This document shows positions 6,540 to 13,970 of a DNA stretch of 14,280 nucleotides, piece after piece (positions within the stretch are counted from its first letter, which is position 1; the number at the start of each line of letters is the position of its first letter). A program made the translations under genes and the position numbers. The notes beneath the pieces are model-generated. The model saw only the letters and a program-made list of their open reading frames with translations, had not been told where the DNA came from and ran no database searches. This DNA is from Clostridiales bacterium (lineage in GTDB: Bacteria; Bacillota; Clostridia; Lachnospirales; WRAX01): contig JAITMW010000128.1 in assembly GCA_031277155.1 (NCBI GenBank), positions 1 through 14,280 on the forward strand, written 5' to 3'.

Positions 6540-7682
6540 ATGGAAGTTTTTAGCATACTATCTATTGTTCTGACGTTCCTTTTTTTGATAGCCGCCGCAG
6601 TGCTTGCCGTTAAAAGCAAAATCAGGTGGGTTATGGCAGCGGTTCTTGCAATAGTGCTTGCCTCTTTGGCTTTTGGCGTGGGGTTTTCGGTTATCAGTCA
6701 TTTAAGATGGCAGCGGCAATTTGAGCAGGAGCAAAGGGATTGGTATGCCGGGCCTGAACATCCGGCCCAGGAATGGGCTATTAGCCCTTATGTTGATTTT
6801 TCTGCATACGAAATAGTCCGACCCATTGCAGAAAGCCCCACTCTTGTGCAGTTTTTGGAGGATTGGAACCACGGTTGGCCTGAACTTTGGCATGAAGTCA
6901 GAAATAATATGCTGGACTATTTGTGGATGCGGCATCATGAGACGCAAATATTCGTATCTACCGTGGCTGACCGTCATGGGATTGTTATCGCCAGGTCATA
7001 TAGGCCCGACCTTTATGGTGATTATATCGGAGATTCTCCCCCGGTGGCGCGAGGGCTTGCCGGCGAAGTGTCTACAGGTTTCAACCATAGGTGGTCAATG
7101 CCTTTTATCACCGTGCCGATACATGGTTGGAACGGCGAAATTATAGGCACAATCACCGCAATTGTAGATATGGACAGCCATGACGCAGCCGGAGATACAA
7201 TGCCCGAAGATGTTTTCATGGGCATAGCCGAAAGCATAGCCGTATCCATGGCTGAACTTTCTCACATTACCGGGGTTCATGTGGATGTATTCGGGGGTGC
7301 AGATTCAATATATCTCACGATACCAAGCGACCTGTTCTTTTATACAACGGAATTAGATTTGCTTTTATCGGGGCGAATGAAACTGGATGCCATAGCATCA
7401 GTTTTGACACATACACCTTTGCCCACCATTGTCGTAATAGAGGTGCATACGGATAATACGCCCACAGGCAGAGAACCTGAGGGCTATGACAACCTTATTT
7501 TATCCGAGCAGCGGGCAGTGGCTATATTCGATTATTTGCATTGGGAATGGTCTGCGGGGCTTGAGCATCACGATTGGTGGGTGCCGGGAATGGGCGAATG
7601 GTCGCCGATAGACACCAATGAAACGCCCGAAGGCCGCGGCAGAAATAATCGTATAGAAATTAGGATATATCCCATGCATTAG
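6540..7682 (+). CDS. Two-TM protein with Cache-like sensor region and C-terminal OmpA/MotB-like domain
   Basis: Envelope protein of 380 residues, precise function unknown. Two close hydrophobic helices (about 5-25 and 31-51) anchor it. Residues about 80-225 look like an extracytoplasmic Cache ligand-binding fold (VADRHGIVIARSYRPDLYGD, GLAGEVSTGF, GEIIGTITAIVDMDSHD). From about residue 250 comes an OmpA-like peptidoglycan-binding domain (DSIYLTIPSDLFF, HTDNTPTG, LSEQRA, NETPEGRGRNNRIEI). Asp305 and Arg325 match the pair that binds diaminopimelate in OmpA/Pal/MotB-type domains. With no signal peptidase site seen, both large domains should lie outside the membrane and touch the wall. ATG 6540 has AGGAGG at 6527-6532. 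It ends the zinc-ribbon gene series and precedes the HEPN gene by 41 bp. The OmpA domain assignment is strong, the Cache assignment good. A MotB-like role is unlikely since no MotA is near and a sensor region is inserted. Confidence 0.82.
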   Translation: MEVFSILSIVLTFLFLIAAAVLAVKSKIRWVMAAVLAIVLASLAFGVGFSVISHLRWQRQFEQEQRDWYAGPEHPAQEWAISPYVDFSAYEIVRPIAESPTLVQFLEDWNHGWPELWHEVRNNMLDYLWMRHHETQIFVSTVADRHGIVIARSYRPDLYGDYIGDSPPVARGLAGEVSTGFNHRWSMPFITVPIHGWNGEIIGTITAIVDMDSHDAAGDTMPEDVFMGIAESIAVSMAELSHITGVHVDVFGGADSIYLTIPSDLFFYTTELDLLLSGRMKLDAIASVLTHTPLPTIVVIEVHTDNTPTGREPEGYDNLILSEQRAVAIFDYLHWEWSAGLEHHDWWVPGMGEWSPIDTNETPEGRGRNNRIEIRIYPMH

Positions 7683-7723
7683 TCATATCCGCGAATAGAC
7701 GTAATGGAGGCAGGTGAATTGAA

Positions 7724-8116
7724 ATGCTTGACAAAGCCGCATATTGGCTTGATTTGGCCGACGAGGATGTGTTGACAGCAAGGGCGCTGCTGTATGGAAA
7801 GAGATATCTGCACGCCGGCCTTTTCTGCCATCTAATCGCAGAGAAGGCCTTAAAAGCCATGATTGCAAGTGTTACTTCGGAAATTCCGCCAAAAATCCAT
7901 GATTTAGCCAAACTGGCATATCAAGGCGGAATCTTTGATGACTTATCCCAGCAACAGCGGAATCTTTTAAAGGAATTGAATCCGCTGCATATAGAAGCCC
8001 GTTATCCCGAACACAAGGACCGTATTGTAAGAGCGCTGACTCCGGAAATAATCTCAAGGCTTTTCAAAGAAACGGAGGATTTTTTATGTTGGATAAAGCA
8101 GAGGTTAGAGAAATAG
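7724..8116 (+). CDS. HEPN-domain protein (toxin-type partner of MNT)
   Basis: All-helical 130-residue HEPN protein. The HEPN core is seen in YWLDLADEDVLTARAL, HAGLFCHLIAEKALKA (residues 30-45) and the conserved ARYPEH segment, with Arg93, Tyr94 and His97 in the position of the family's RNase/interaction motif. Here the spacing is R-x3-H, shorter than the classic R-x4-6-H of active HEPN RNases, so catalytic activity is uncertain. HEPN/MNT pairs act as toxin-antitoxin or defence modules, where the MNT partner can inactivate HEPN by adding nucleotides to a Tyr near this motif. ATG 7724 has AGGTGA at 7712-7717. The 3' end overlaps the MNT gene by 31 bp, so the two are translated together. An alternative role as an antibiotic nucleotidyltransferase-linked substrate-binding domain cannot be excluded. 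Confidence 0.85.
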   Translation: MLDKAAYWLDLADEDVLTARALLYGKRYLHAGLFCHLIAEKALKAMIASVTSEIPPKIHDLAKLAYQGGIFDDLSQQQRNLLKELNPLHIEARYPEHKDRIVRALTPEIISRLFKETEDFLCWIKQRLEK

Positions 8117-8418
8117 CGGATAGCTACTCAAAAGAAGTGGCAAAAGTCTTAAGCCCCGATAAAATAATTCTGTTTGGTTCTTGCGTAAACGGAACCCTTC
8201 ATAGCGAGAGCGACATTGACATTGCAGTATTTCTGAGCGCTTTAGACGATGATGCTTGGTATAAAACCCGTATCCTTTTGCAAAATTTGCGCTGGAACAG
8301 GGCCTTTTTGGATATCGAGCCGCATTTGCTTGACGAAACCAACGACGCAAGCGGCTTCGCCAAGCATGTCATAGATACGGGAGAAGTAATTTATATGCCC
8401 GCCGATGATGGGGTGTGA
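8086..8418 (+). CDS. MNT-type minimal nucleotidyltransferase (antitoxin of HEPN pair)
   Basis: A 110-residue pol-beta-fold nucleotidyltransferase. The signature G31-S32, then ten residues, then Asp43-x-Asp45 (FGSCVNG...SDIDIAV) is complete, and a third acidic position is offered by Asp76 or Glu78 in FLDIEPHLL, so the metal-binding site looks intact. In characterised HEPN/MNT systems the MNT enzyme transfers AMP or short oligo-A to the HEPN toxin and neutralises it; that function is inferred here from pairing and motif. ATG 8086 lies inside the HEPN gene and has GGAGG at 8074-8078. Its stop is 5 bp before the ATG of the DNA glycosylase gene, so the pair is physically embedded at the head of a housekeeping-type gene run. 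Confidence 0.87.
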   Translation: MLDKAEVREIADSYSKEVAKVLSPDKIILFGSCVNGTLHSESDIDIAVFLSALDDDAWYKTRILLQNLRWNRAFLDIEPHLLDETNDASGFAKHVIDTGEVIYMPADDGV

Positions 8419-8423
8419 TTGCA

Positions 8424-9035
8424 ATGCAATATTTTGAGTACGGCGAAAAAGAGCTTGGCCATCTGCGCGCCGCGGACAAGCGCCTTGGGGCGGCCATCGA
8501 CCAAATTGGCATGTTGCGCCCCAAAATGAAGCCCGACCTGTTTTGGGCGCTGATTGAAAGCATAATTGCCCAGCAAATATCCGCAAAGGCCGCGGCCACG
8601 GTGACGGGCAGGCTGGGCGCGCTGTGCGCCATGGATGCCGGGCGGCTGGACGCGCTGACAATTGAAGAAATACAGGCCTGCGGCATGTCCATGCGCAAGG
8701 CGGGATACATAAAGGGCGCGTCCCGGGCGGCCGCGCTGGGCGTTGTTGATTTTGCAGCGCTGGCCCGGATGGACGACCAAGATGTCATCCGCACGCTGAC
8801 GGCCCTAAGCGGCGTGGGCGTTTGGACGGCGGAGATGCTGCTGATTTTCTCCCTGGCGCGCCCAAATGTGGTGCCCTATGGGGATTTGGCCGTGCGCCGC
8901 GGCATGATGCGCCTGTATGGCCACAGCGACATGCCCCGCAAGCGCTTTGACCGCTACGCAAAGCGTTATGCGCCCTATGGCTCTGTGGCGTCGCTGTATT
9001 TATGGGAAATTTATGCTAATCCAATATTTGAGTGA
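8424..9035 (+). CDS. AlkA-like DNA-3-methyladenine glycosylase (HhH-GPD family)
   Basis: Base-excision repair enzyme that removes alkylated bases from DNA, leaving an abasic site. The 203-residue protein is the short form of the family, without the N-terminal domain of E. coli AlkA. The helix-hairpin-helix reads LSGVGVWTAEMLLIF, followed at the expected distance by the catalytic Asp in VVPYGDLAVRRGM. IIAQQISAKAA near residue 50 is the other conserved family segment. ATG 8424 has GGGGTG at 8410-8415; GTG 8415 is in frame but lies in that ribosome binding site. It follows the MNT gene by 5 bp and precedes the sirtuin gene by 8 bp. Exact substrate range (3-methyladenine or wider) is not readable, so no gene symbol is given. 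Confidence 0.9.
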   Translation: MQYFEYGEKELGHLRAADKRLGAAIDQIGMLRPKMKPDLFWALIESIIAQQISAKAAATVTGRLGALCAMDAGRLDALTIEEIQACGMSMRKAGYIKGASRAAALGVVDFAALARMDDQDVIRTLTALSGVGVWTAEMLLIFSLARPNVVPYGDLAVRRGMMRLYGHSDMPRKRFDRYAKRYAPYGSVASLYLWEIYANPIFE

Positions 9036-9043
9036 GGTGTGAA

Positions 9044-9796
9044 ATGGAAAAATCAAATATCACAAAGCTGGCAGAAATAATCCGAATCAGCAAAAACACC
9101 GTCTTTTTTGGCGGCGCGGGGGTTTCTACCGAAAGCAATATCCCCGATTTTCGCTCCGAGTCGGGGCTGTATAGCGCGCAAGAGGTCTATGGCGCGTCCC
9201 CGGAAGAGCTTATCAGCCGCCGCTGCTACAATGCCAACCCACAGCTGTTTTTCCGCTATTACAAAGAGAATTTGATTTACGCAGATGCGCCGCCCAACGC
9301 CGCCCACAAGGCCCTGGCGCAAATGGAGGCCGCGGGACGTCTGTCCGCCGTGATAACGCAAAATATTGACGGCCTGCATCAGGCGGCGGGCAGCAAAAAT
9401 GTAATGGAGCTGCACGGCACAAACAGCCGATGGTACTGCGACGGCTGCCGCAAAGCCTATGACATGCAATATGCCCTGGACGACAGCAATTGTGACGGCT
9501 TCATCCCAAAATGCGCGACCTGCGGCGGTATCGTGCGCCCGGATGTGGTGCTTTACGGCGAGTCCCTGGATGGCAGCGTGATTTTGGCCGCAACCCGCGC
9601 AATTTCCGCGGCCCAATGCCTTATAATCGGCGGCACATCCCTTGTGGTCTATCCCGCCGCCGGGCTGATACAATATTTTGACGGCGGCAACCTCGTCCTA
9701 ATTAACAAAAGCGCGACGCCCTATGACGGCCGCGCAAATTTGGTGCTTAATGAGAGCATCGGCGCGGTGCTTTCGGAGGTGCTAAAGCTGCTATGA
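9044..9796 (+). CDS. NAD-dependent protein deacetylase, SIR2 family (sirtuin)
   Basis: Removes acetyl groups from protein lysines, using NAD+ and releasing nicotinamide and O-acetyl-ADP-ribose. The 250-residue protein is full length for a bacterial sirtuin. It shows GAGVSTESNIPDFR (NAD loop), TQNIDGLHQAAG, the catalytic His in ELHGT, a four-Cys zinc site (CDGC ... CATC), VRPDVVLYGE and the NAD-binding GGTSLVVYPAA. The loop after PDFR lacks an obvious Ala-...-Tyr-x-x-Arg desuccinylase pattern and resembles the Thermotoga Sir2 type, favouring deacetylation; this is inference. ATG 9044 has GAGGTG at 9034-9039; GTG 9032 is in frame but overlaps the upstream stop and the ribosome binding site. Its TGA overlaps the Maf start as ATGA. 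Confidence 0.94.
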   Translation: MEKSNITKLAEIIRISKNTVFFGGAGVSTESNIPDFRSESGLYSAQEVYGASPEELISRRCYNANPQLFFRYYKENLIYADAPPNAAHKALAQMEAAGRLSAVITQNIDGLHQAAGSKNVMELHGTNSRWYCDGCRKAYDMQYALDDSNCDGFIPKCATCGGIVRPDVVLYGESLDGSVILAATRAISAAQCLIIGGTSLVVYPAAGLIQYFDGGNLVLINKSATPYDGRANLVLNESIGAVLSEVLKLL

Positions 9797-10380
9797 GAAT
9801 CATTTTAGCCTCAAGCTCGCCCCGGCGGCGGCAATTGATGGCCCGGGCGGGAATTCCCTGCGAAATCCTCATAAGCGATGTGGACGAAGATGTTGACGGG
9901 CCGGCGCATCACCAAGTGGAGCGGCTGGCCCTGCGCAAGGCCCGCGCCGCGCGCCAAAAAACCAGCGGCGCGGCCGTCATCATCGCGGCCGACACGCTGG
10001 TTTCTCTGGATGGATGGGTTTTAAGCAAACCCGCGGACAAGGCGGATGCCTTTGCCATGCTAAACGCCCTGCAAGGCCGCAAACATCATGTTTACACCGG
10101 CGTGGCAATTATAAAAACCGGCGAAAAGGACGAGATACACAGCTTTGTAGAATCCGCCCATGTGCATTTTCGCCCCCTGACCGCCCATGATATCGAGGGC
10201 TATATCGCCACAGGGGAGCCCTTCGACAAGGCCGGCGCATACGGCGCCCAGGGCCGCGGCGCGGTGCTGATAAGCCGCATAGAGGGCGACTTTTTCACGG
10301 TGATGGGCTTGCCCGTCTCCCGCCTGTGCGTGAAATTGGCCGAAATGGGCATAAACATCTGGAACATTCCCCGTCTTTAA
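9793..10380 (+). CDS. maf: Maf-family nucleoside triphosphate pyrophosphatase
   Basis: Housecleaning enzyme that hydrolyses non-canonical or excess nucleotides (typically dTTP/UTP or modified pyrimidines) to the monophosphate and pyrophosphate; some members also inhibit septation. The 195-residue protein has all the family blocks: ILASSSPRRRQL at the start, AADTLVSLDG near residue 66, QGRKHHVYTGVAI, and EPFDKAGAYGAQGRG then GDFFTVMGLPVSRL at the C-terminus. The ATG overlaps the sirtuin stop by four bases (ATGA); GGAGGT at 9775-9780 is 12 bases upstream, long for direct initiation, so coupling to upstream translation is likely. It ends 7 bp before the converging sugar kinase gene, with no stem-loop terminator in the gap. 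Which nucleotide it prefers cannot be told from these motifs. Confidence 0.94.
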   Translation: MRIILASSSPRRRQLMARAGIPCEILISDVDEDVDGPAHHQVERLALRKARAARQKTSGAAVIIAADTLVSLDGWVLSKPADKADAFAMLNALQGRKHHVYTGVAIIKTGEKDEIHSFVESAHVHFRPLTAHDIEGYIATGEPFDKAGAYGAQGRGAVLISRIEGDFFTVMGLPVSRLCVKLAEMGINIWNIPRL

Positions 10381-10387
10381 ACTATTT

Positions 10388-11965
10388 TTAATCCAAGTCA
10401 ATTTCCACGGCGGCGCGCTCTACATTCAGCAGCGCCTTATACCGCCGCAGATACGCGTTAAAGCCGCGCACATCCGCGGGACACGGCATAATGGTGCTTA
10501 TGGCGGCGTCCACAAAAACCTTGTTTTGCAGATATTCTTCCAGGGTTTCGCCGGGGGCTTTCGCGGCGGCATAGGCCGCCAGCACGGCAATGCCCCAGGC
10601 GCCGCCTTCGCCGGCAGATTCCATCACGGCTACGGGGATGTTTAGCGCGCCCGCCATCAGCTTTTGGCCCACCTTCTCTGTTTTAAAATAGCCGCCGTGA
10701 CCAAGCAGCTTGTCAAGCTGCACGCCTTCGCCGGAGGCAAGTATGTCCATGCCTATGCGCAGGGTGGCGATTGCGGAAAACAACAGAGAGCGCATATAAT
10801 TTTCCAGCGTAAATTTGCTTTCGGGCGTGCGCACAAACAGCGGCCTGCCCTTGTGAAAGCCCGTGATATGCTCGCCGGATAAATAATTGACGCTGGTAAG
10901 GCCGCCGGCATCGTCTTCGCCGCTAAGGGCCGCCTCATACAGCAGGCGGTAAAGCTCTGACGTATCAGGGCGCGCGCCGCCCAGCTCCATGGCGCGGCCA
11001 AAAATGCCAACCCAGGCGTCCAAATCGGACGAGCAATTGTTGCAATGCACCATGGCCACAGGCAAGCCCGCGGGCGTGGTTACAACGTCAATTTCGGGAT
11101 AAAGGCGGGACAGCCCCCGCTCCAGCACAAGCATGGCAAAAACCGACGTGCCCGCCGAAACATTGCCAGTGCCTGCGGATATGCTGTTTGTGGCCACCAT
11201 GCCGGTGCCCGCGTCGCCCTCGGGCGGACATAGGGGGATGCCGGCCGCAAGGCCGCCGCTTGGGTCTAAAAGGGCCGCGCCCTCCTCCGTAAGATTGCCC
11301 GCAAATTCCCCTGCTTGCAGCACTTTTGGCAATATGTCCAAGATATTTTGCGAAAAGCCAAATTCCCGCGCCATATCATCAAATTGGGCGGCCATTTTGG
11401 CGTCATAATCCTTTGTGGCGCTGTCAATCGGAAATACCCCCGACGCATCGCCAACCCCCAGCACCTTTTGGCCCGTCAGCCTGTAATGCACATATCCCGC
11501 CAAGGTGGTAAGCAGCGCGATTTCACCCACATGGGCCTCGCCGCCGATTATGGCCCGGTGCAGATGGGCTATGCTCCATCGCTGAGGAATGTTAAAACCA
11601 AAGGCATCGCTAAGGCGCGCCGCCGATTCTTCCGTAATGGTATTGCGCCATGTGCGAAATTCCGCCAATTGGTTGCCCCCGCCATCCAGCGGCAAATAGC
11701 CGTGCATCATGGCGGAAACGCCCATGCAGCCAATATCGGGAAAGGCCCCTTCATGCTTTGCGGCATAATCCGCCACAAGCTGCGCAAAGCCCTGCCTGAT
11801 ACCGTGCCGAACATCTTCCATGTGATATGTCCACACGCCGTTTTCAAAGCGATTTTCCCAATTATGGCCGCCGGAGGCCAAGGTTGCGCCTCTTTCGTCG
11901 GTAAGTACGGCCTTTATGCGGGTAGAGCCAAGCTCTATCCCAAGAAATGATTTTACTTGATTCAT
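10388..11965 (-). CDS. FGGY-family carbohydrate kinase, possibly an L-ribulokinase
   Basis: Phosphorylates a sugar with ATP in the cytoplasm. The 525-residue protein has both FGGY halves: an N-terminal phosphate loop reading GIELGSTRIKA, the second loop SAGTGNVSAGTSVF near residue 270, and the C-terminal ATP-binding block GHGGYFKTEKVGQ with GEGGAWGIAVLAAYA. The usual DxGT of the first loop is ELGST here, a variant I associate with a Clostridia subgroup often labelled only as FGGY kinase or ATPase. It follows a beta-L-arabinofuranosidase gene, so L-ribulose is the likeliest substrate; D-xylulose remains possible. ATG 11965 is chosen because GGAGGTG (complement of 11972-11978) is correctly spaced; an in-frame ATG at 11980 overlaps that site. 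No isomerase or epimerase gene is in the window. Confidence 0.88.
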   Translation of the reverse strand: MNQVKSFLGIELGSTRIKAVLTDERGATLASGGHNWENRFENGVWTYHMEDVRHGIRQGFAQLVADYAAKHEGAFPDIGCMGVSAMMHGYLPLDGGGNQLAEFRTWRNTITEESAARLSDAFGFNIPQRWSIAHLHRAIIGGEAHVGEIALLTTLAGYVHYRLTGQKVLGVGDASGVFPIDSATKDYDAKMAAQFDDMAREFGFSQNILDILPKVLQAGEFAGNLTEEGAALLDPSGGLAAGIPLCPPEGDAGTGMVATNSISAGTGNVSAGTSVFAMLVLERGLSRLYPEIDVVTTPAGLPVAMVHCNNCSSDLDAWVGIFGRAMELGGARPDTSELYRLLYEAALSGEDDAGGLTSVNYLSGEHITGFHKGRPLFVRTPESKFTLENYMRSLLFSAIATLRIGMDILASGEGVQLDKLLGHGGYFKTEKVGQKLMAGALNIPVAVMESAGEGGAWGIAVLAAYAAAKAPGETLEEYLQNKVFVDAAISTIMPCPADVRGFNAYLRRYKALLNVERAAVEIDLD

Positions 11966-11982
11966 TTGATACACCTCCATCT

Positions 11983-12007
11983 TAAGAACCTGCGGTCAAT
12001 AAGCTGC
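11983..12007. mobile_element. End fragment of MITE-B between GH127 and kinase genes
   Basis: TAA followed by GAACCTGCGGTCAATAAGC and three more bases matches the left end of the complete MITE-B at 13968-13992 in 23 of 25 positions. It matches the inverted right end even better in the GGTCAATAA core. No matching opposite end is found nearby, so this looks like a solo or truncated end. It occupies most of the 45-bp gap between the GH127 stop and the kinase gene, just upstream of the kinase ribosome binding site. Confidence 0.7.
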
Positions 12008-12010
12008 GTC

Positions 12011-13927
12011 TCATTGCACGGGTATAAACACCCGCATTTCGTTTTCCCCGCGGTTTGCCCATAAAAAATACGGAACCAGGGTCAGGGTTACGGGCTGCAA
12101 GGTTGGCTTTTGCGTCCTGTAAAGCCCGCCGTCCGCGTGTTGATACTTATAGGCGGATGTCTCCAGCGCCACAGCCTCCGCCAAAAGCCCGTCGGGCGGC
12201 TGTATGGGCGTTATCGCGTCGCCCTCTTTAAGCACATAACTGCCAAGCAGCGGCCCATTGTCAACTTCCTCGATGCAATAGACCAACGGCCCGCGCATAA
12301 TTGCGGCCTTGCCCGCGTTGTTTTGCACCTCTCCCGCGCAATAGACGGCTTTCGGGCGCATATCAAAGCGTATGGCCACATTGTCCCCGCGCCAGTCCCT
12401 CTCAATTACGACATAGCCGTCTTTCGTCAATATTTCCGCGGGTTCGCCGTTGATTTCCAGAGAAATTATGGGAGCCGCCTCGGGATTGCGCAGGCACAGC
12501 CTAAACCGCCCGCCCCTTACCGCAAGATTGGCCGCGTCCCCAAAGGGATACGAAGTGCCAACCTCTATTTTGCGCCCGCCGTCCGCCGCCTCGCCCTGAC
12601 AATACAGATTAACATACAGGCTGTCGTCCGTGCGGCCATAGGCATACAGCCCCAGCCCCATCACCGTCCGCGCCAAATTGGACGGGCAGCACGCACAGTC
12701 AAACCATTTTTGCCGCACGGGCTTTACATGTTTGTAATTTGGGCTGTGGGGAATCTTGGCGGGGTCAGTCTCTAAGGGATTAACATAGAAAAATTCGGTG
12801 CCCGCAAGGGAAATGCCCGCAAGCACTGTGTTGTACAAGGCCCGTTCCATTGTGTCGGCATATTTGCCTTCGCCGCGCAGGGTGTTCATGCGTCTGGAAA
12901 ACATCATCAAGCCCACCGAGGCGCAGGTTTCGTTGTATGCCACGTCATTGGGCAAATCATATGCCGTTGTAAACCGCTCGCCATAGGACACAGAGCCTAT
13001 TGCCCCGGTGATATACATTTGCTTTGTCGTCACGTCCTCATACAGGGCATCGCAGGCTTTGGCAAGCTCTGCATCGCCAAGTTCGGCGGCCAGGTCGGCC
13101 ATCGCGCTGTACATATACACCGCCCGCACCGAATGTCCCACCGCAAAATCCTGCTTTACAGGTTCGATATGAGATTGCGAATATGTCCTGTCCAGCGGCG
13201 TAATTTCGGGGAAAATCTCCTTATATTCGGGCTTTTTTTCTTCCGCGTCAAAATAATGCGGGGCCTTGGCCCTCTCTTTGATGAAATATGACGCCAAATC
13301 AAGATATCGCCTCTTCCGCGTGACTTCGTAGAGCTTGTACAGGGCCAATTCTATTTCCTGATGGCCGGGATAACCTTTTCGCTTGCCTTCCTCCGGGCCA
13401 AACACATTGTCAATATAATCCGCAAAGCTCACAGCAATGTCCAAAAATTGGCTTTTGCCCGTTGCGGCGTGATATGCCGCGGCGGCCTCAATTAAATGCC
13501 CCGCGCAATACAGCTCGTGCCCTTGCTGCAAATTTGTCCAGCGCCCGTCAGGCTCTTTAATTGTATAATATGTATTGATATAGCCATCAGAATCCTGGGC
13601 CGCGCCAATCAATTCTATGGCTCCATCGGCCAATGCTTCCAAATCGGCGTCGGGATGGGTTTCCAGGCTGTGCGCGACGCTTTCAAGCCACTTGTACAGG
13701 TCGCTGTCCTGAAAGCACATGCCATAAAATTCGCCCTGCCTTCTGCCCGCCGCAATCTCAAAATTTTTGATGCAATGACTGCGGGCGGCATCGGGTATGC
13801 GGTCGTTAAGCACATCCCATTGATAGGGAATCACCTTTTCGCGTATCATTTCCAGATACTTGCTCCAAAAAGGGCCTTTAACGGTAACATCCCGCAGCTT
13901 CAAAGGTTTAATCAGATTTTTTGTCAC
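12011..13927 (-). CDS. GH127 beta-L-arabinofuranosidase
   Basis: Retaining glycosidase that releases L-arabinofuranose from beta-linked arabino-oligosaccharides such as those of hydroxyproline-rich plant glycoproteins. The 638-residue length fits the family (characterised HypBA1 is 658). The zinc-cysteine active site is complete: Glu333-x-Cys335 (NETC) and Cys411-x-Cys413-Cys414 (CACCPSN) reproduce the E338/C340/C415/C417/C418 arrangement of HypBA1, making Cys413 the nucleophile. Glu317 (GERFT) lies 16 residues before Glu333, as the acid/base Glu322 does there. No signal peptide is seen, so it probably acts in the cytoplasm on imported oligosaccharides. GTG 13927 is chosen because AGGAGGGG (complement of 13936-13943) lies eight bases upstream; ATG 13951 would put that site inside the coding sequence. 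First gene of a two-gene minus-strand unit. Confidence 0.93.
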   Translation of the reverse strand: MTKNLIKPLKLRDVTVKGPFWSKYLEMIREKVIPYQWDVLNDRIPDAARSHCIKNFEIAAGRRQGEFYGMCFQDSDLYKWLESVAHSLETHPDADLEALADGAIELIGAAQDSDGYINTYYTIKEPDGRWTNLQQGHELYCAGHLIEAAAAYHAATGKSQFLDIAVSFADYIDNVFGPEEGKRKGYPGHQEIELALYKLYEVTRKRRYLDLASYFIKERAKAPHYFDAEEKKPEYKEIFPEITPLDRTYSQSHIEPVKQDFAVGHSVRAVYMYSAMADLAAELGDAELAKACDALYEDVTTKQMYITGAIGSVSYGERFTTAYDLPNDVAYNETCASVGLMMFSRRMNTLRGEGKYADTMERALYNTVLAGISLAGTEFFYVNPLETDPAKIPHSPNYKHVKPVRQKWFDCACCPSNLARTVMGLGLYAYGRTDDSLYVNLYCQGEAADGGRKIEVGTSYPFGDAANLAVRGGRFRLCLRNPEAAPIISLEINGEPAEILTKDGYVVIERDWRGDNVAIRFDMRPKAVYCAGEVQNNAGKAAIMRGPLVYCIEEVDNGPLLGSYVLKEGDAITPIQPPDGLLAEAVALETSAYKYQHADGGLYRTQKPTLQPVTLTLVPYFLWANRGENEMRVFIPVQ

Positions 13928-13955
13928 TAATTTCACCCCTCCTCGTGTCATAATC

Positions 13956-13965
13956 TAATCGTTTA
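13956..13965. promoter_or_regulatory. LacI-type operator-like site, promoter-distal
   Basis: TAATCGTTTA is the exact reverse complement of 14130-14139. It has the CG-centred A/T-flanked form of LacI-family operators (TTAAnCGnTTAA type). It sits just upstream of the GH127 ribosome binding site. Operator identity is inferred from form, duplication and position; no regulator gene is in the window. Confidence 0.5.
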
Positions 13966-13970
13966 TCTAA

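Noticed and set aside
10381..10387. Bidirectional terminator between maf and the kinase
   Set aside because: The gap is only 7 bases and neither gene end shows a clear GC stem followed by a T run.
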